From NCBI GenBank assembly GCA_026225945.1, contig JAMJFZ010000239.1, positions 27,677,501 to 27,741,500 on the forward strand: 64,000 bases of DNA, read 5' to 3'. Of the stretch, positions 23,242 to 34,285 are shown one piece after another (position 1 is the stretch's first letter; the number at the start of each line of letters is the position of its first letter). The notes beneath the pieces were generated by a model that ran no database searches, had not been told where the DNA came from, and worked only from the letters and a program-made list of their open reading frames with translations. Source of the stretch: Cricetomys ansorgei. Lineage: Eukaryota; Chordata; Mammalia; Rodentia; Nesomyidae. Both the position numbers and the translations under genes were made by a program.

Positions 23242-23381
23242 CACCAGTTTTTAACCTGTAGGTTGCGACCCCTTTGGAAGTTGAATGACCCTTTCACAGG
23301 GGTTGCCTCTGGATTGGGAGTCACCACAACATGAAGAACTGTGTTAAAGCATCGAAGAATTAGGAAGGTTGAGAGCCACTG
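23242..23381 (-). mobile_element. URR1-like hAT miniature DNA transposon
   Basis: The ends are CACCAGTTTTTAACC and GGTTGAGAGCCACTG, imperfect inverted repeats of the hAT form CAGTGGTTCTCAACC. Internal GGTTGCGACCCCTTTGG and GTCACCACAACATGAAGAAC match my memory of the rodent URR1 family, read from the other strand. The flanks ACTTCTAT (23234-23241) and ACTTATAT (23382-23389) form an 8-bp target duplication with one mismatch. At 140 bp it is non-autonomous and encodes no transposase. Confidence 0.85.
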
Positions 23382-23389
23382 ACTTATAT

Positions 23390-23989
23390 GAAGGTTGATA
23401 TGCGGTACTGGGGCATCCACAGATAGGAGCAGGTACAACAGACACATCATTGAAAGGATAATGATGGCAACCAGCAGATGGAACGCAGCTTCCTTAGCTC
23501 CCGCCTCCTGTCATCTTCTTTTTTTTCGTTTTCCTGGTAAGGAGTTGCCATGTAACACCAATACGATACGGTACAAGGCTGAAATTGGAATCTGTGCTTG
23601 AATGTGAAATGAATATTTGCTTAAGTGAAGTACTTAGCATTAGGTCTCAGGCTGTTCAAATATCCAGAAAAGAGCTCAACTTGGATTATAGGAGAATTTC
23701 TGGCAGTTACAAAACAAAACAAAACAAAACAAAAACAAGACAAAACAGAATTCCTCAGGAACTGGTGAAATGGTTCCCATCTGGCAGAGTCATTTCTCTT
23801 ATCTCTGGCAGAAGGAACACCTGTGGTGCCTATCAGCATCATTAAAACCCACCATGCTGGCTCCCAGTGTGTGAAATCATGGAATTGGTCTAGTCTAGCT
23901 GCCTTGAGAGGCATATGTCATAGGTTTTTCAGATTAGAGTCCATAGCTCCTGGGCACTGTGTGCCTTTCAGTTTCTGAGAAACCAAGGC
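23390..23989. other. Unassigned DNA with an AAAAC repeat
   Basis: A CAAAA/AAAAC simple repeat lies at 23709-23747. No B1 body adjoins it. No gene recognised. Confidence 0.5.
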
Positions 23990-24310
23990 ACTCCCTCAGA
24001 CAGTCAAGCATTCAGGCCATCCATGTTTCTCTGTGCTCCCTAAAAGTCAATGAAACATATATTTGAATTTGAAGAGCAATTAGTCTTATCAATCTTGTAT
24101 ACCCTGCATAGCTTGCAAATGTCATTGTATCCTGGCAACTACAATTGTATTCTTTCTGGCAACTGCCATTAGACTCTGTTTCTAATAAGTGTATAAAAAG
24201 CCTGATTGCTTGCAATAAACTTGTCTCAGCCTCAGTCTTGCTATGATGCTAGCCTGAGAGATGACATTCACACTGACCAGGAGAAGGTAACCCTGGCTTC
24301 GAAGTAGGCA
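23990..24310 (+). mobile_element. Probable solo LTR, boundaries unresolved
   Basis: TATAAAAAG at 24192-24200 is followed 14 bases later by AATAAA at 24214-24219 and then TTGTCTCAGCCTCAGTCTTG. That spacing is seen in LTRs with a very short R. Upstream, CTGGCAACT and TCTGGCAACTGCC repeat imperfectly. I could not place TG/CA ends or a target duplication, so family and limits are open. Confidence 0.45.
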
Positions 24311-24886
24311 CTGATACTTACACTCTGGGCTCCCTAGGTATCATAAGTACCTGTTACACGTTTCAAAGTCCACAATAACATCCTATCCCTTCTCGCCTCC
24401 TCCTTTACCTTAAATGCCCTTCAGTTTACAGGATTTCCTTTCTCCAGCTACTCATCCTTCTTATAACATGGTATTCTCACCAGTTTCTTATTTTCTTACC
24501 CCAAGAAAGCTTCCAGTTTTTAAAGGGAGCAGGGGATCTCTCTGACTGGTCAGAACCCAGACACTGGATTGGCTCATTAAATGTGGCAGCAAGGATTTCT
24601 GGGAAAGCAAGTACTTGCCATTAAACAAAGTGGTTTATGGGACAGTGAGTACTTGCCATTAAACCGAGGAGAGGTTAGTGCCTTTACCACTAGGGGTGCC
24701 TGGCTTTTCAGGAACAATATCTTAAGCAACACAATGACCAGTGAACAGCAGTTTAGTTGAGAGGTATAAGGCCCGGATAGGCCCTCCTCATCCATGGCTT
24801 TTTATGACAAGCCCAGTGGAGGGAACCTCTGATGCTGTAATATAGTGACTGCAATGGCTGTGTCAGGCTCAGAAGATAGCATTTTT
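24311..24886. other. Unassigned DNA
   Basis: The word GTACTTGCCATTAAAC occurs twice (about 24611 and 24649), a small local duplication. No gene recognised. Confidence 0.45.
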
Positions 24887-25909
24887 TATAGATGAATATT
24901 TAATTATTTAATACAGAAACATGGCTGCTCTGGGAAAGGATCACATTGAAAGTTCTGTGTGGTAGCTAGGAAGGGATCACATCCAGGGATCTATATGAAG
25001 GGATTACATCCAGAGGTCTGTATGAAGGGATCATATCCAGGAGTCTATATGAAGGGAATCACATTCCATGCATGGCCTGTGTGGCCTGAATGGAATGTAG
25101 AAAGAATGTTAGTACACACTTTAATCCCAGTATTCAGAAGGCAGTGGTGGTGCATGCCTTTAATCCCAGAACTTGGGAGAGAGGAAGCAGAGCTCATAGG
25201 AGGGAGCAGAGCTCAGAAAGATTAGAGAGGAAGTGACATCTGAGATGAGAGTAAAGGACAGGCAGAGTGATGAATCAGAAGAAGAGTTAGCTGAGTGAGT
25301 CAGAGTGAAGACATGCCCAACTGTCATGTTAGCAAAGCAGGCTCTTAGCTCAGAGATGGAGGACAAGACTCAGAGACAATGAAGCAGTCAGACTGAGGCA
25401 GGAGAGGGATAAGGCAGAGAAGCACGGAGGCTGACTGAGGCAGTATGGAGCAATGAGAGCACAGAGTGTGACGCAGAGGCAGCTTAGCAGAAGAAGTCAG
25501 TGTCAGACAGGAAGAATGAGTCTACCTGTTTGAAGTTTGAAGCCAAGCAGAGCAGTTTAATCTGAAGGAATTCAGAGAATCAGCCAGAGTCTGCCAGAGC
25601 CAGAAGAGTTCGTTCAGAAACAGTAAGCCAGCTCAGAAGAGCTGTTTGAACAAGCAGCTTGGAGAAGAGTTTGATCCAGAGCAGTGAGCAAGTTAAACCA
25701 GAAGAGCTGAGTTCAGAAGGACCTGGTCAGAGTGGCTCAGTCAGCAGTAAGTCTCAGAGGTCGATTAGATTGTACGAAGGCTGAAGCCTTCTAGTTCTAG
25801 GATTAAGATTAGATTGTAGGGAGGCCAGAATGCTCCAGGACTAGGACTAGGACTGGAGATTGAATTAGGAAAAGAATGAAAAGCCTTTTGCCCTGAATCA
25901 ATGGCTACA
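24887..25909 (+). mobile_element. Solo LTR, copy 2 of the shared family, expanded
   Basis: It aligns with copy 1 from TATAGATGAATATTTAATTA to the end GGCTACA, about 1.02 kb against 0.71 kb. The extra length comes from tandem 27-bp units (24970-25065) and a longer CAGAG-rich R-like part. The B1-like CATGCCTTTAATCCCAGAAC is kept near 25153. Unlike copies 1 and 3 I see no TATA box after it. The 3' region has a repeated AGATTAGATTGTA word. No coding sequence adjoins it. Confidence 0.65.
24970..25065. repeat. 27-bp tandem repeat inside the LTR
   Basis: Three full units at 24970, 24997 and 25024 begin GAAGGGAT and end CTRTAT; a fourth partial unit starts at 25051. Copy 1 has one such unit and copy 3 about three diverged ones. 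Confidence 0.85.
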
Positions 25910-27054
25910 ATTTCCTGGCTTTCAGTATTTTCTCACTCTTACATTCTTCCCACTCACCCTTCCATGGTATCCCCTGAGCTGCAGCTGGGGTGACATAAAT
26001 GACTTCATTGGGACTGAGCACTCAACCTTCACTTACCCTCAGCTCCTACAACAACCACAGGTCTCTGCATCTACTACCATTCATTGCAAAGAGACGCTTC
26101 TCTGATTAAAGCTGAGAGTAACAGTTGTCTAGATTGGACAGTCCCCTATTTGGAATTCTTCAGTGACTGTTACGCTGCAAAGACATTAATGCCTCACAAA
26201 TTTTTATCCATAATCTTTTCTTCTTTCCTTAATTTTGCTGAAAAAAGAACTAAAGTAATGGAATCACAATTAAAATTGGTTATGGAAACAGAAAAGTACT
26301 TTTCATTTGTCCTTTTGGAGATGGGCATTTTTGCATGCTAATGAGAACATCGAGTGCAGAGGAAAGCACCGACACAGCAGGAAGGGGATAGACTCTAAGA
26401 AAGGCGCCTTTAGTATGTGGGCAGTGTCCAGTGAATAGATCATGGTTTGGCTTTGGATCAAAGGACAAACATTTATGTCCCAAAAGAAGGAAGGGCCACA
26501 GAGCACACAGCATCTGATGGGCCCAGACATGTCAGTGGACTTGATGTCTGTAACATTTGGAAATCGTGTGCTGGTCTTACCTATGTTTCCAGTGATAAAA
26601 GAAGCAGTTGAAACTTTGGAGGGAGAAATATTGGAATTTGTGAGAAAAGGGAAGTTCTGCAGTGTTTGCTTAGGACAGGGTGAGGGGTGCGATTCCTCAC
26701 TGAGCTCTGAGTTTGCAAAGGGGTGATGGCTATGAGTTTAAACATGATCATTCTGCAAAGGTACCAGGATTTCTCTAGCCTTTTTTGTCTGCTTGGCACA
26801 GGTGCTGAGCTGGCATAGAGCTCTCTTCCACGGTGTTTGCCTGGCCAGTCCAGCTGAATGTGGTGGCCATTATAACCAGGGTCAGTATAACAAATTCCTT
26901 CCAAAGAGGACAACAGACTCTCATTTTAGCAAAGAGGGAACTGAGGACTTAGGTTGGCACCACTAGTCATTCATTTGGTTTTCACTTTATGTAGGATCAC
27001 GGAAGATGACATCTTGGCACCTAATGACATACCTAGAAAAGTTTGCCCTGTTTT
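25910..27054. other. Unassigned DNA
   Basis: A weak minus-strand MIR-like core (CATTTTAGCAAAGAGGGAAC) lies near 26922-26941. Frames in 26280-26913 overlap on both strands and match nothing I know. Confidence 0.45.
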
Positions 27055-27435
27055 CTAGTTGGCTTTTACTGTCAACTTGACACAAGCTCTAGTCATCTGA
27101 GAAAGGAGTCAGATTAGCCTGTGGTTGTATCTGCGATGGTGGATGTATCTGTATTGGTTGTTACTTATTGCAGGAGGTAATGCTCTTAGTGAGTGGTGTC
27201 ATTCCCTAGGCAATCATTCCCAGATACATAGGAAAGTTATGCATGTGCTTTCAAATGATCCCAGAAGCAGTGATCACCATGGGTTTTGCTTCAGGTTTTT
27301 GCAAACCTTCAGCCATGATTTCCCTCTATGAAGGAATGGAACCTGTGAAGAGGGCCCTTTCTCTCCATAAATTGCTTTTTCTTTTTTCTTTTCTTTTTTA
27401 GTGTTTTATCACAACAAAAAGAAAACCGGAAAAAT
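27055..27435 (+). mobile_element. Rodent interspersed repeat (same type as 21269-22056)
   Basis: Starts ACTGTCAACTTGACACAAGC with TCTAGTCATCTGAGAAAGGA and ends TAGTGTTTTATCACAACAAA, the same end motifs as the repeat at 21269. The middle is diverged. Confidence 0.55.
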
Positions 27436-28275
27436 CCTGTTACCCAAGATGATGATTTATTGCCTCTGAAGTCAATGATAGTATATTAGATGAAGGATGA
27501 ATTCTTAGTAAAATCTTTCTGAAGGATGCTTTATGAAATTTCCTTTAGTGATAGATATACCAGTACCCTAATTCCATTATTAAAATTGTATACATGCAAT
27601 GAAATATCATACTATTTCAGTCTGCCCATAAATATGCACAATCAAAACCAACTTTTAAAATTGAAGTTGTCAGCATAGAAATGAGCATAATAGGGCTCAC
27701 AGTGTTTTCTAACTCATAAAGATTCGAACTCTCACCGTTTTCTTTCTAATATAGATTGAATGTCATTACTGACTCCACTTTTGTTCTCCTACATGAATCT
27801 GATTTATTATTTTTTTTTTTTTTGGGGGGGGGGGTCTCTGCATTTTATGCGTGATGCAATTCTGCCCCCTTGTGGCTAATTCCAGAAATGTCAACACGAG
27901 CCACCAATGGTAAAGGAAAGCTGCAGCCAAATTTTTAGATGTAGGTTACTTAGAACTTTGCCTTCTTTCTTAATTTGAGATTATGTTAAGGACTACACTT
28001 TGGCTGAATGAGGAAGATGACGCTCAAAGCCATTCGTTCTATTTATTTTTCCATTATATTATTTTGATCTGTCCTGTTCTTTTTTGTCCCAATCCATCAT
28101 GTCCAGACCCACCCTGTCCTGTCCTGCCCTATTCTGATCTAATATATTCTATTCTCATTGTGTGTTTGCAACCTGGAACCTTTACACATATGAAGCAAAT
28201 TTGTTAATCACTGATATTTACTTCAGGTATGAGAAGGCAGCATCTCAGAACAGAGTTTGTGTCATCATTATATAA
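27436..28275. other. Unassigned DNA with T/G homopolymers
   Basis: A T14 run followed by a G11 run spans 27810-27834. Degenerate CCTGTCCTGT repeats lie near 28105-28125. No gene recognised. Confidence 0.5.
27862..27875 (-). promoter_or_regulatory. CTCF-like motif
   Basis: On the minus strand CCACAAGGGGGCAG agrees with CCASYAGRKGGCRS at 13 of 14 positions, including the full GGGGGCAG half. It is the best CTCF-like match I saw in the window. Confidence 0.45.
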
Positions 28276-28316
28276 ACACACACACACACACACACACACT
28301 CACACACACTTACACA
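28276..28316. repeat. (AC)n microsatellite
   Basis: A pure AC run of about 24 bp, then interrupted CACACACACT and TACACAC units. Confidence 0.93.
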
Positions 28317-28899
28317 CAAATAAATAAAGGAGGGGATTTCCATTGATTGAGCTTCACTTGTTAGAGATGAACATACATTATGGAAAACCCATTGACAAGA
28401 TAGTCCACATATCGCAGCTGGCCTTGCAGTAGCAAATTTCTATACCTTGTAGAAAGAAAAAAAAAAAAACCAACTTCATTGTGCTTAACTAATCTTTTAT
28501 GATAACCACCTTGCCATTTTCATCTACTAACTCATTTGTTTAAAAAAAAAACCTTTTGAGCATCTTGTATGTGTTTGGCACTATTTTAGTTTGTAGGGGT
28601 GACCATCAGTTTCTTTTACAAAAGGCTTCCAGTCTAATGGGGAGACAGGCATTGCAATAGAGTTGCTAGCTCACTGATGACTTGAATGCATGTTGTGCAT
28701 TTTATGTTTTCTCATAAAAGAGAGTAACTTGGCTGTCTTTTAACATGTTTCCACAGGTAAGATAGTCTGGGCAAAGAAATCTGGAGTTCAGAGGTTAACC
28801 CTGTGACATATTTGCATATTGTTATTAAAAGTGATTGTTGGCAATTTGTTCATGATAGATAACTGCAATTACCCTGTTGATAATGAATATGTACTGTTC
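28317..28899. other. Unassigned AT-rich DNA
   Basis: No gene or named repeat. Confidence 0.45.
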
Positions 28900-29060
28900 G
28901 TGATCCAAAACATTTTATAACAGTTATCTACATTTTCATCATCAATTTTATGAATTCAGTATTGGAATTGTTCTCATTTTACTTAGAAGAAAACGAAATC
29001 GTAAGAAAGTTACTTGCCTGGGGATTTCAGTGTCATGGCCGTGTTAGATCTCTACCATGT
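28900..29060 (-). mobile_element. MIR SINE remnant
   Basis: TTCTCATTTTACTTAGAAGA, then GTAAGAAAGTTACTTGCCTG, corresponds to the reversed MIR core (CATTTTACAGATGAGGAAAC and TTAAGTAACTTGCC). Confidence 0.6.
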
Positions 29061-30344
29061 TTTGGAAAGAGCTGAATGTTGATTAAGCGTAACAATCTCC
29101 TAAAAGAAGCCCCTGAAGTAGTTTGTAGGTTGGTGGATGTACTTAAGTAACCATAGGTGAAAAAAGCAGAGAAATATACAGCTAACAAAGAACATATTGT
29201 ATCTAAATATTACCTTAAATGATCTTCTTAAGAAGATCCCTTCTAATCCCTTAATTCATAGCAGGTTTTTTAAATATCATGGATAACACCAATGGAGAAT
29301 TCTCTCGTTTAACAGGATAATGTGAAGGATGACAGAGAGAAGCTGCAGCTGGGTGATGAATCATGCTAGGATGAATATCACATGATTGGAAATACACATT
29401 GAGTTTCCTACATACAACAACACTAAACAGTGATTTCTAGGTTTTAAAACACACATTTGACAAATGAACTATGATGAGGAGACGGATCAAATTAGAATGT
29501 CTATAATTTTAAATGCAAGAAAATAAATAAAGGAATCAAGAATAGATGAGTCAAGATAAAACTAGAGGGAGCCAGATTCAACTAAAAATTTAGAGGTTAT
29601 ATTCCATGATAAAGGATGACATTGCTTCAGATGGAAACATAGAGATCAATAAGCCAGGTTTGATCTGAAAAAACTGGTCAACATTGAAACAATTAGAAAA
29701 TTTCAATAGTAATAGATTGTATCTTAAAATTATGATCTCTCTGTGTCTGGGTGTTTTAAGTAGATGTTGTCTATACACTTGGAAAAGTATACTCTTATGG
29801 CCTTTACAGTGAGGGTTCTCTATGGTGCTATTGCTTCGAGCTTCACACAAGTTTGCATCTTGCTTGTAAAAATTTTATATTGCCTTGAAATGACCGGGTT
29901 TTATTGTTTGTCAGTCTGGACATTATGAGCATGAGACGTGACAATCCCTAAGTCTTCTCCTCAACATTGAATTTAGAATATTCCACAGTAAGGTGCTTTT
30001 CTTCATAAGGAAATTAAAAAGGCTCTGAAATTTCCAGACAGTTTTCACTAATACTCATTAGGAAATTTACCCAACACTTTAGACAGTGAAGACACAAGAA
30101 TCATGAAGCTTTTACCTATTTTTCCTGAATGTTAGCATTTTATGTAACTATGGTAAATTATTGAAATCAAAATGCAGTAAAGCAGCAGTATGAAAATATC
30201 TTACATTAAAAATATTTGGAGCTGAATATTTGCATATCCACAGTTATTACAGAACAGTAAAATGTTCCAGAACATTTTTATGTGTATAAACCTATCCATA
30301 GTAGACGTTTTGATACTATGTTAATTTAGCCAAATGAAAATATT
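29061..30344. other. Unassigned AT-rich DNA
   Basis: No gene or named repeat recognised. Confidence 0.45.
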
Positions 30345-30695
30345 CAGTAGTTTCCTTCTAGCAGGGCCTAGAGCCTTTCATGCCATGAGTTTTGGAATAT
30401 ATTTATTTCCTCCTGTGGATCAAGTGAAATCCAATCAGAGAGTGGTTGGTTTCTTTTCTACCATCAGTGCCACTGACATACAAGTGGATGCATCCTGCCT
30501 GGAAGGTTGGTGTAGCTCACAGGAAGACTATTGATGTCTTCCCCAGAAGCCTGCATAGCACTTTCCATGACTATGAAACTAGGCACCAGGAAAGACACTT
30601 TCAGCTCAGTTATCGCTTAATTTTTCCACATCAGGCAACCAAAGTGCATGGTATCATTCAGTTCTGGGGGACAACCATAAGAAATGCCTAGTGTA
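30345..30695 (-). mobile_element. L1 (Lx-type) 3'-UTR fragment
   Basis: ATCCAATCAGAGAGTGGTTG, then AAGCCTGCATAGCACTTTCC and GGCAACCAAAGTGCATGGTA, follows the reversed text of the rodent Lx 3' UTR. It overlaps in content with part of the copy at 36105-37160. Confidence 0.7.
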
Positions 30696-32869
30696 AGCTG
30701 TTTTTAAATAAACCCAGGAAACCTTGAAGGACACAGGAAGCATTGCTATATATAAAATGGAGTTTGGTTTGTAGGAGCAGGGCAGGAGAAAATGTGTGTG
30801 GAAATATTGGAGATACTGAGTAATAAAAATCTTAACATCCATAAAGGACTTCCAGTTGCTTAGGTAAAGGCAACAGCAACAGTTTTATCACAGCCTCTAC
30901 AAACCTGTATTTGTGCTCCTGTTCTGAGACAAAGTTTTGCTACTGTAGCTCAAAATGACCTCACACTTGCCAGCGTTTTGCCTTCGGTACCATACTCCAC
31001 TCATTTGGATTTAATGAACTGATTCCAATGTGACATGTGTGAACTCCCTCTCCATATCACATGAGAATATAGAAATCTTGAATGTCTTCTTTCCCTCTAA
31101 CAAATGTGTGAATGTATAATAATATGAGGAATAATAAGATCTATAAAAGGCATTGAATGAAATTATACCTCAGACATAATAATGGTAGGTTGAAAGATGA
31201 TATAGAAAGTGGTAGTTGATCTGAGTCATGAGTGAGAGAAATTATAGTAAGAATGGAACAGAGAGAAATGGCTTCCTGGGCTAAAAGTAAAACATAGACT
31301 GTGGTGTGTACTTTAATAATAATAATTAAAAAAAAGGACTGGTGATTCATTAGAAGTTTTTAAAGAAATTGCATTAAATGAATTAGATTCCTGCTCATCA
31401 CTCCTTTAGAGAAAGGAATAAGAAGAAATGACTCCAAATTTCAATTGGAATGTAGGTAGCTTGTGTGTAATATGCAGGGCCTGTGCAGAGGTGACTTGAA
31501 GCTAATGGGATCTTCAGGTTCCAGCGCTATGTTTTCCTTTAAGAGACACTAGCAGTCAGATCCAATCAGCTAGTAATGCTGGGTCTACATAGAGAGGCTG
31601 TTTGATGTGAATGAAAGCAGAGACTTCCACGGAAATTCCTTTGGATCTAGCCCAGTGTTAGAGAGGTGTGTAAGAGCATAACTTAATGATGTTCATGGTG
31701 CTTCTCCATGTACTTCACATTTACTGGTGGACAGGTCTTCTTACAAATGCATCTGTATCAAATGTATACATTTTAATTCACTTGATCTTGTAAACCCATG
31801 ACTAAACACTATGAGGGGCATTAAGTGTTCCCAAGAGATAATTGAAAAATGCTGTTTTCTGTTCTTAGCGATCACCCCGTGAACTGATACGATAGAACTC
31901 AATCATGTAAATATGCCTATCAGCCTGGTCAGTTTTTAGTTTTGTCTAAATACACTGGCACCTCTGAACCCACTCTTGACTCCAACCTAACAATTATACA
32001 GTCATTGTCTTTTTGCTTTTCTGTCTTCTGTAATCCATCCCATCTTATGTCTCTTGGTAGTGTTATTTATAGTGTTCTGAGATTCTGTTTTGTTTATGTT
32101 AATTTCCTCTCCCTTTAAGTTTTCAAGAGTAGGACTTTGATTGACAAAGAGAAGCTGATCATAAAAACAATACAACGTGAGTTTAGTTGTAGTCTGTGCC
32201 CTCGGTTGCTTATCTGGAAATGAGAACTTAATAGTATCTATTAGGTACACAGTGGCTTTGTTAATTTTATTAATAACTGTTTATAACTTCACAGCTTGGA
32301 AACACAGCTGTTGCATTTAGTCTTGTTCTGATTCACTCCATTATATTTTCAGCAACCATGTGAAAATGTGTCTCTGTGTTTATTTTGTTAACAAATGGTT
32401 TTGGAAACCCACTGTCTTGTCTCATCCTCTGACAATGTGTGTATTGTAAGACAGGACATTCATTATAACAATGCATGTACTGTAGTCACTCTGAATGTTT
32501 GCCTATCACTACTTGTCAGCATTTCTATTTTGATGGTAATTTACAGAGAAAATCGAATAGCAGTATAATTACAGCATACAGACCAATATGTAAGAATGAT
32601 ATAAAATTTTAGATGTAGGTATTAGGAAATTTAAATATGTTCAGCAACAGGGCTCTGCCATTAGGTTGTGGAGAGGAAGAAATAACCTTGGCAACAGCTG
32701 ATTTTGTGACCTCTTCGGCCAATGACTTACAACCAGTATCTGGCACTGGAGTTTTTACGGGGTGGCACAAGAGTCCTAGATGAGGCATTGTCTCCTCCAT
32801 CATATGGTGACTCCATTTAAATTACTTTCTCATAAGTATATATTTTAGGATGAGTCTACAATAGTAGGT
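30696..32869. other. Unassigned AT-rich DNA
   Basis: A faint reversed B1/B4-like stretch (CTGAGACAAAGTTTTGCTAC) lies near 30922-30998. No gene recognised. Confidence 0.45.
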
Positions 32870-33515
32870 TTCCGTATGGCTTTTCAAAAGGCCTTTAATG
32901 AATTGTCCTTCCCCATACTTCTTCCTTTGCTCAGTATCTCACCCGTCCTTCCATCTAATTTTCTATTATCTCTTTATAACACTATATTTGCTTTCCCCTT
33001 CTTTGGAAGGTTCTCTCCTCCCCCCTGGCCCTAGGTACCTATCTTCTGGTTATTGAGATTGAAATGCACATATCGAAAGCCTAGAATATCTTCTACATAT
33101 TAACTTCTGTATATGAGAAAAATGTATAATGTTTATCTTTTGGGGTCTGGGCTACCTCACTCAGGATTATTGTTTCCAGCCCTATCCATTTACCTGAAAT
33201 TTTTATAATTTCATTTTTTAAACAGCTGAAAAATATTCTATTGTATAAATATACCATATTTCATTGTCCATTCAAAAGTTGATAGATATCTAGGATTTTC
33301 GAATTTTTGCCTATTATGAATAAAGAATCAATGAATGTGCATGAGCAAACATCTCTGTAGTAACATGCGGAGTCCTTTGAGTATATGCATAAGAGTGATA
33401 TAGTTGATTTCTATACTGATTTCTATACACTGATTTCTATAGTAACTGTGCCGGCTTACATCTCTAGTATCAATGAATAAGTGTTCCCCTTTGCCAGAGT
33501 CTTCACCAGCATGTG
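32870..33515 (-). mobile_element. L1 fragment, end of ORF2 and adjoining 3' UTR
   Basis: GTCTGGGCTACCTCACTCAG, TGAAAAATATTCTATTGTAT, GCCTATTATGAATAAAGAAT and AAGTGTTCCCCTTTGCCAGA are the complement of the L1 ORF2 C-terminal region. The left part (CCATCTAATTTTCTATTATC) is the reversed adjacent L1 text. Frames are broken. It meets a plus-strand L1 segment at about 33515. Confidence 0.75.
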
Positions 33516-34135
33516 CTTATGTCATTGAACATGAGGAAATCGAGCTGGTGCTCAATGAGAAGATTCACCCCTTCTCAGTGGTGTTCCAGAAGAGAAAAGT
33601 AATCATCAATGTCACCCAGTTACAAACTCTGTGAGTAACATCAGTGACTTGCCTACAAAATACTACCACTGGTGCAATTGTGGCAAACATTATGGGAGTA
33701 ACAGAACACTTTCCGATTGGTTATAAGACCCATTTCATGAGATGGAAGCCATAATCGCCACTACTAAAGTGGCTAACACTCTGAGAGTAGATAGATCAGA
33801 GATCTATGGGAAAAACCAAACACTACTGCTGTGATGAATGATCATAGCAATAAAATGATTCCTAATGACATTCTGCTGTACTTGCAGATCGGTGTCTTGC
33901 TCAGCCATCATCAGAGGAATACAGACACCCACAACTGAATAATATGCAGCACTTAGTCCTATTTGGGATGTCTTCACCAAACCTATCTCTTCAGGGCTCA
34001 TGGAATTATGGAAATTTGGAGGCAGAAAGATTTTAAGAGTCAGAGAGGATTCATGATGGTAAAGAAACAGGGTCTTCCATATTCAACAGGACTGATAAAG
34101 ACATGAACTCACAGAGACCATGATAGAATGAGGTA
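33516..34135 (+). mobile_element. L1 (Lx-type) 3'-UTR segment
   Basis: It runs sense along the Lx 3' UTR: GAACATGAGGAAATCGAGCT, CCCATTTCATGAGATGGAAG, TCTTGCTCAGCCATCATCAG, TCCTATTTGGGATGTCTTCA, TCTTCAGGGCTCATGGAATT and GAACTCACAGAGACCATGAT. It stops before the terminal part of the UTR and has no poly(A) tail. Confidence 0.75.
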
Positions 34136-34169
34136 ATAATTTTTTTTAGGGTGGAAGTTCATGGACTTG

Positions 34170-34285
34170 GAGTTGGCAGACCGGCAGTTGCGCAATACAG
34201 TCATGTAAATTTTCTTAGTCTCAACTTCATGATCTGTAAAAGTGAGAGCTCAAATGTTTTAATTTCTATCAATGCTCTGTCATCT
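34170..34285 (+). mobile_element. MIR SINE remnant
   Basis: TTAGTCTCAACTTCATGATC TGTAAAAGTGAG (34217-34248) matches the MIR core CTCAGTTTCCTCATCTGTAAAATG. The flanks are diverged. Confidence 0.45.

Noticed and set aside
24685..24699. CTCF-like CCACTAGGGGTGCC
   Set aside because: The first ten bases fit but the last four deviate too much.
24970..25065. Possible CRISPR-like array
   Set aside because: The 27-bp units are directly tandem with no unique spacers, and the sequence is mammalian LTR.
24959..25225. 88-codon frame with repeated GIYMKG-like motifs
   Set aside because: The repetition comes from the 27-bp tandem units of the LTR; no promoter, splice sites or protein family support it.
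33804..34001. 65-codon minus-strand frame
   Set aside because: It is antisense to an L1 3'-UTR segment.
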